From Aquimarina mytili (GTDB taxonomy: Bacteria > Bacteroidota > Bacteroidia > Flavobacteriales > Flavobacteriaceae), in contig NZ_JAERQJ010000003.1 in NCBI RefSeq assembly GCF_016735115.1, forward strand, positions 496,001 to 560,000: a DNA stretch of 64,000 nt, read 5' to 3'. The notes below the pieces were generated by a model. That model saw nothing but the letters and a program-made list of their open reading frames with translations, did no database searches and had not been told where the DNA came from. Below, piece after piece: positions 63,838 through 64,000 of this stretch (its first letter is position 1; each line of letters opens with the position of its first letter). The position numbers and the translations under genes were made by a program.

Positions 63838-64000
63838 CTACGCCAACCTAAATAGACGATCTACATCAAAACTTTTATCTTTTTTGAGTTTTGCTAAAAT
63901 TTTTAAAAAAGCCATCCCCGTTATAAATGCATCTCCAGAAGCTGTATGCCTATCACTTTTTGGTATTTTCAGATCATTACACAGTTCATCGAGACTATAA
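63838..64000 (-). CDS. DnaQ-like 3'-5' exonuclease, C-terminal part (partial)
   Basis: The last 53 codons of a gene that continues past the window. The translated end contains SLDELCNDLKIPKSDRHTA followed by SGDA, which is the ExoIII motif of DEDDh exonucleases (H then D of the HxAxxDA pattern), and a closing helix rich in Lys and Leu. Such domains occur in DNA polymerase III epsilon-like proofreaders and in stand-alone exonucleases; the missing N-terminus prevents a finer call. The stop is TAG (minus strand) at 63838-63840. Confidence 0.8.
   Translation of the reverse strand, partial: YSLDELCNDLKIPKSDRHTASGDAFITGMAFLKILAKLKKDKSFDVDRLFRLA

Overview
The window looks like a chromosomal segment from a marine-type member of the Flavobacteriaceae (Bacteroidota). 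The evidence is its low GC content, a SusC/SusD pair, many Bacteroidota-style lipoproteins, a GYDIA-family GHMP kinase beside HMG-CoA reductase, POT transporters paired with a DPP-IV-like peptidase, and promoter-like TTG-N19/21-TAnnTTTG boxes. I cannot fix the genus; the gene set resembles Aquimarina and relatives, but that is only an impression. No tRNA, rRNA, CRISPR array or intact insertion sequence was seen.

Layout. 0-1 kb: the 3' end of rodA and a membrane-anchored NUC1-type nuclease. 1-6.2 kb: an ECF sigma factor with a membrane TPR anti-sigma-like partner, divergent from an acidic lipoprotein and an exported TPR-CHAT protease-like protein. 6.2-16 kb: an OppC-type permease behind a tail-specific protease, surE, a small membrane protein, lpxB, an NlpC/P60 lipoprotein, comEC and a class C beta-lactamase-fold hydrolase. 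16.3-17.3 kb: a lipoprotein with three internal repeats. 17.7-23.5 kb: DPP-IV, two POT peptide transporters and a thioredoxin-like protein, a peptide-scavenging operon. 23.7-28.3 kb: HMG-CoA reductase, GYDIA kinase, an unrecognised protein and a convergent beta-propeller-like protein. 28.5-34.5 kb: odhB/sucA, a small outer-membrane barrel and a polyprenyl synthetase with a coupled small gene. 34.7-41.4 kb: a TetR-TolC-MFP-RND efflux operon.

41.4-54 kb is the accessory part. It holds two adjacent exported YD/RHS proteins of 1080 and 1836 aa, the second carrying seven 80-residue Ig-like repeats and a variable C-terminal tail. A small two-TM protein follows and is a plausible immunity protein. 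After it come palindromic elements, a DUF6261-like gene with a good promoter, a 42-bp tandem repeat block and an unrecognised lipoprotein. 54-64 kb: susD/susC, aspS, a ClC-family channel lacking the gating glutamate, a small membrane protein, a cold-shock protein, a carboxypeptidase-regulatory-domain protein and the 3' end of a DnaQ-like exonuclease.

The two most interesting systems are the sigma/anti-sigma/lipoprotein/TPR-CHAT cluster (1.0-6.2 kb), which parallels the CHAT-protease/sigma logic of type III-E CRISPR loci but has no Cas genes and faces the periplasm, and the bipartite RHS pair (41.9-51.0 kb), whose layout resembles the TcB/TcC cocoon. Both functional proposals are inference; the gene content and motifs are read from the sequence.
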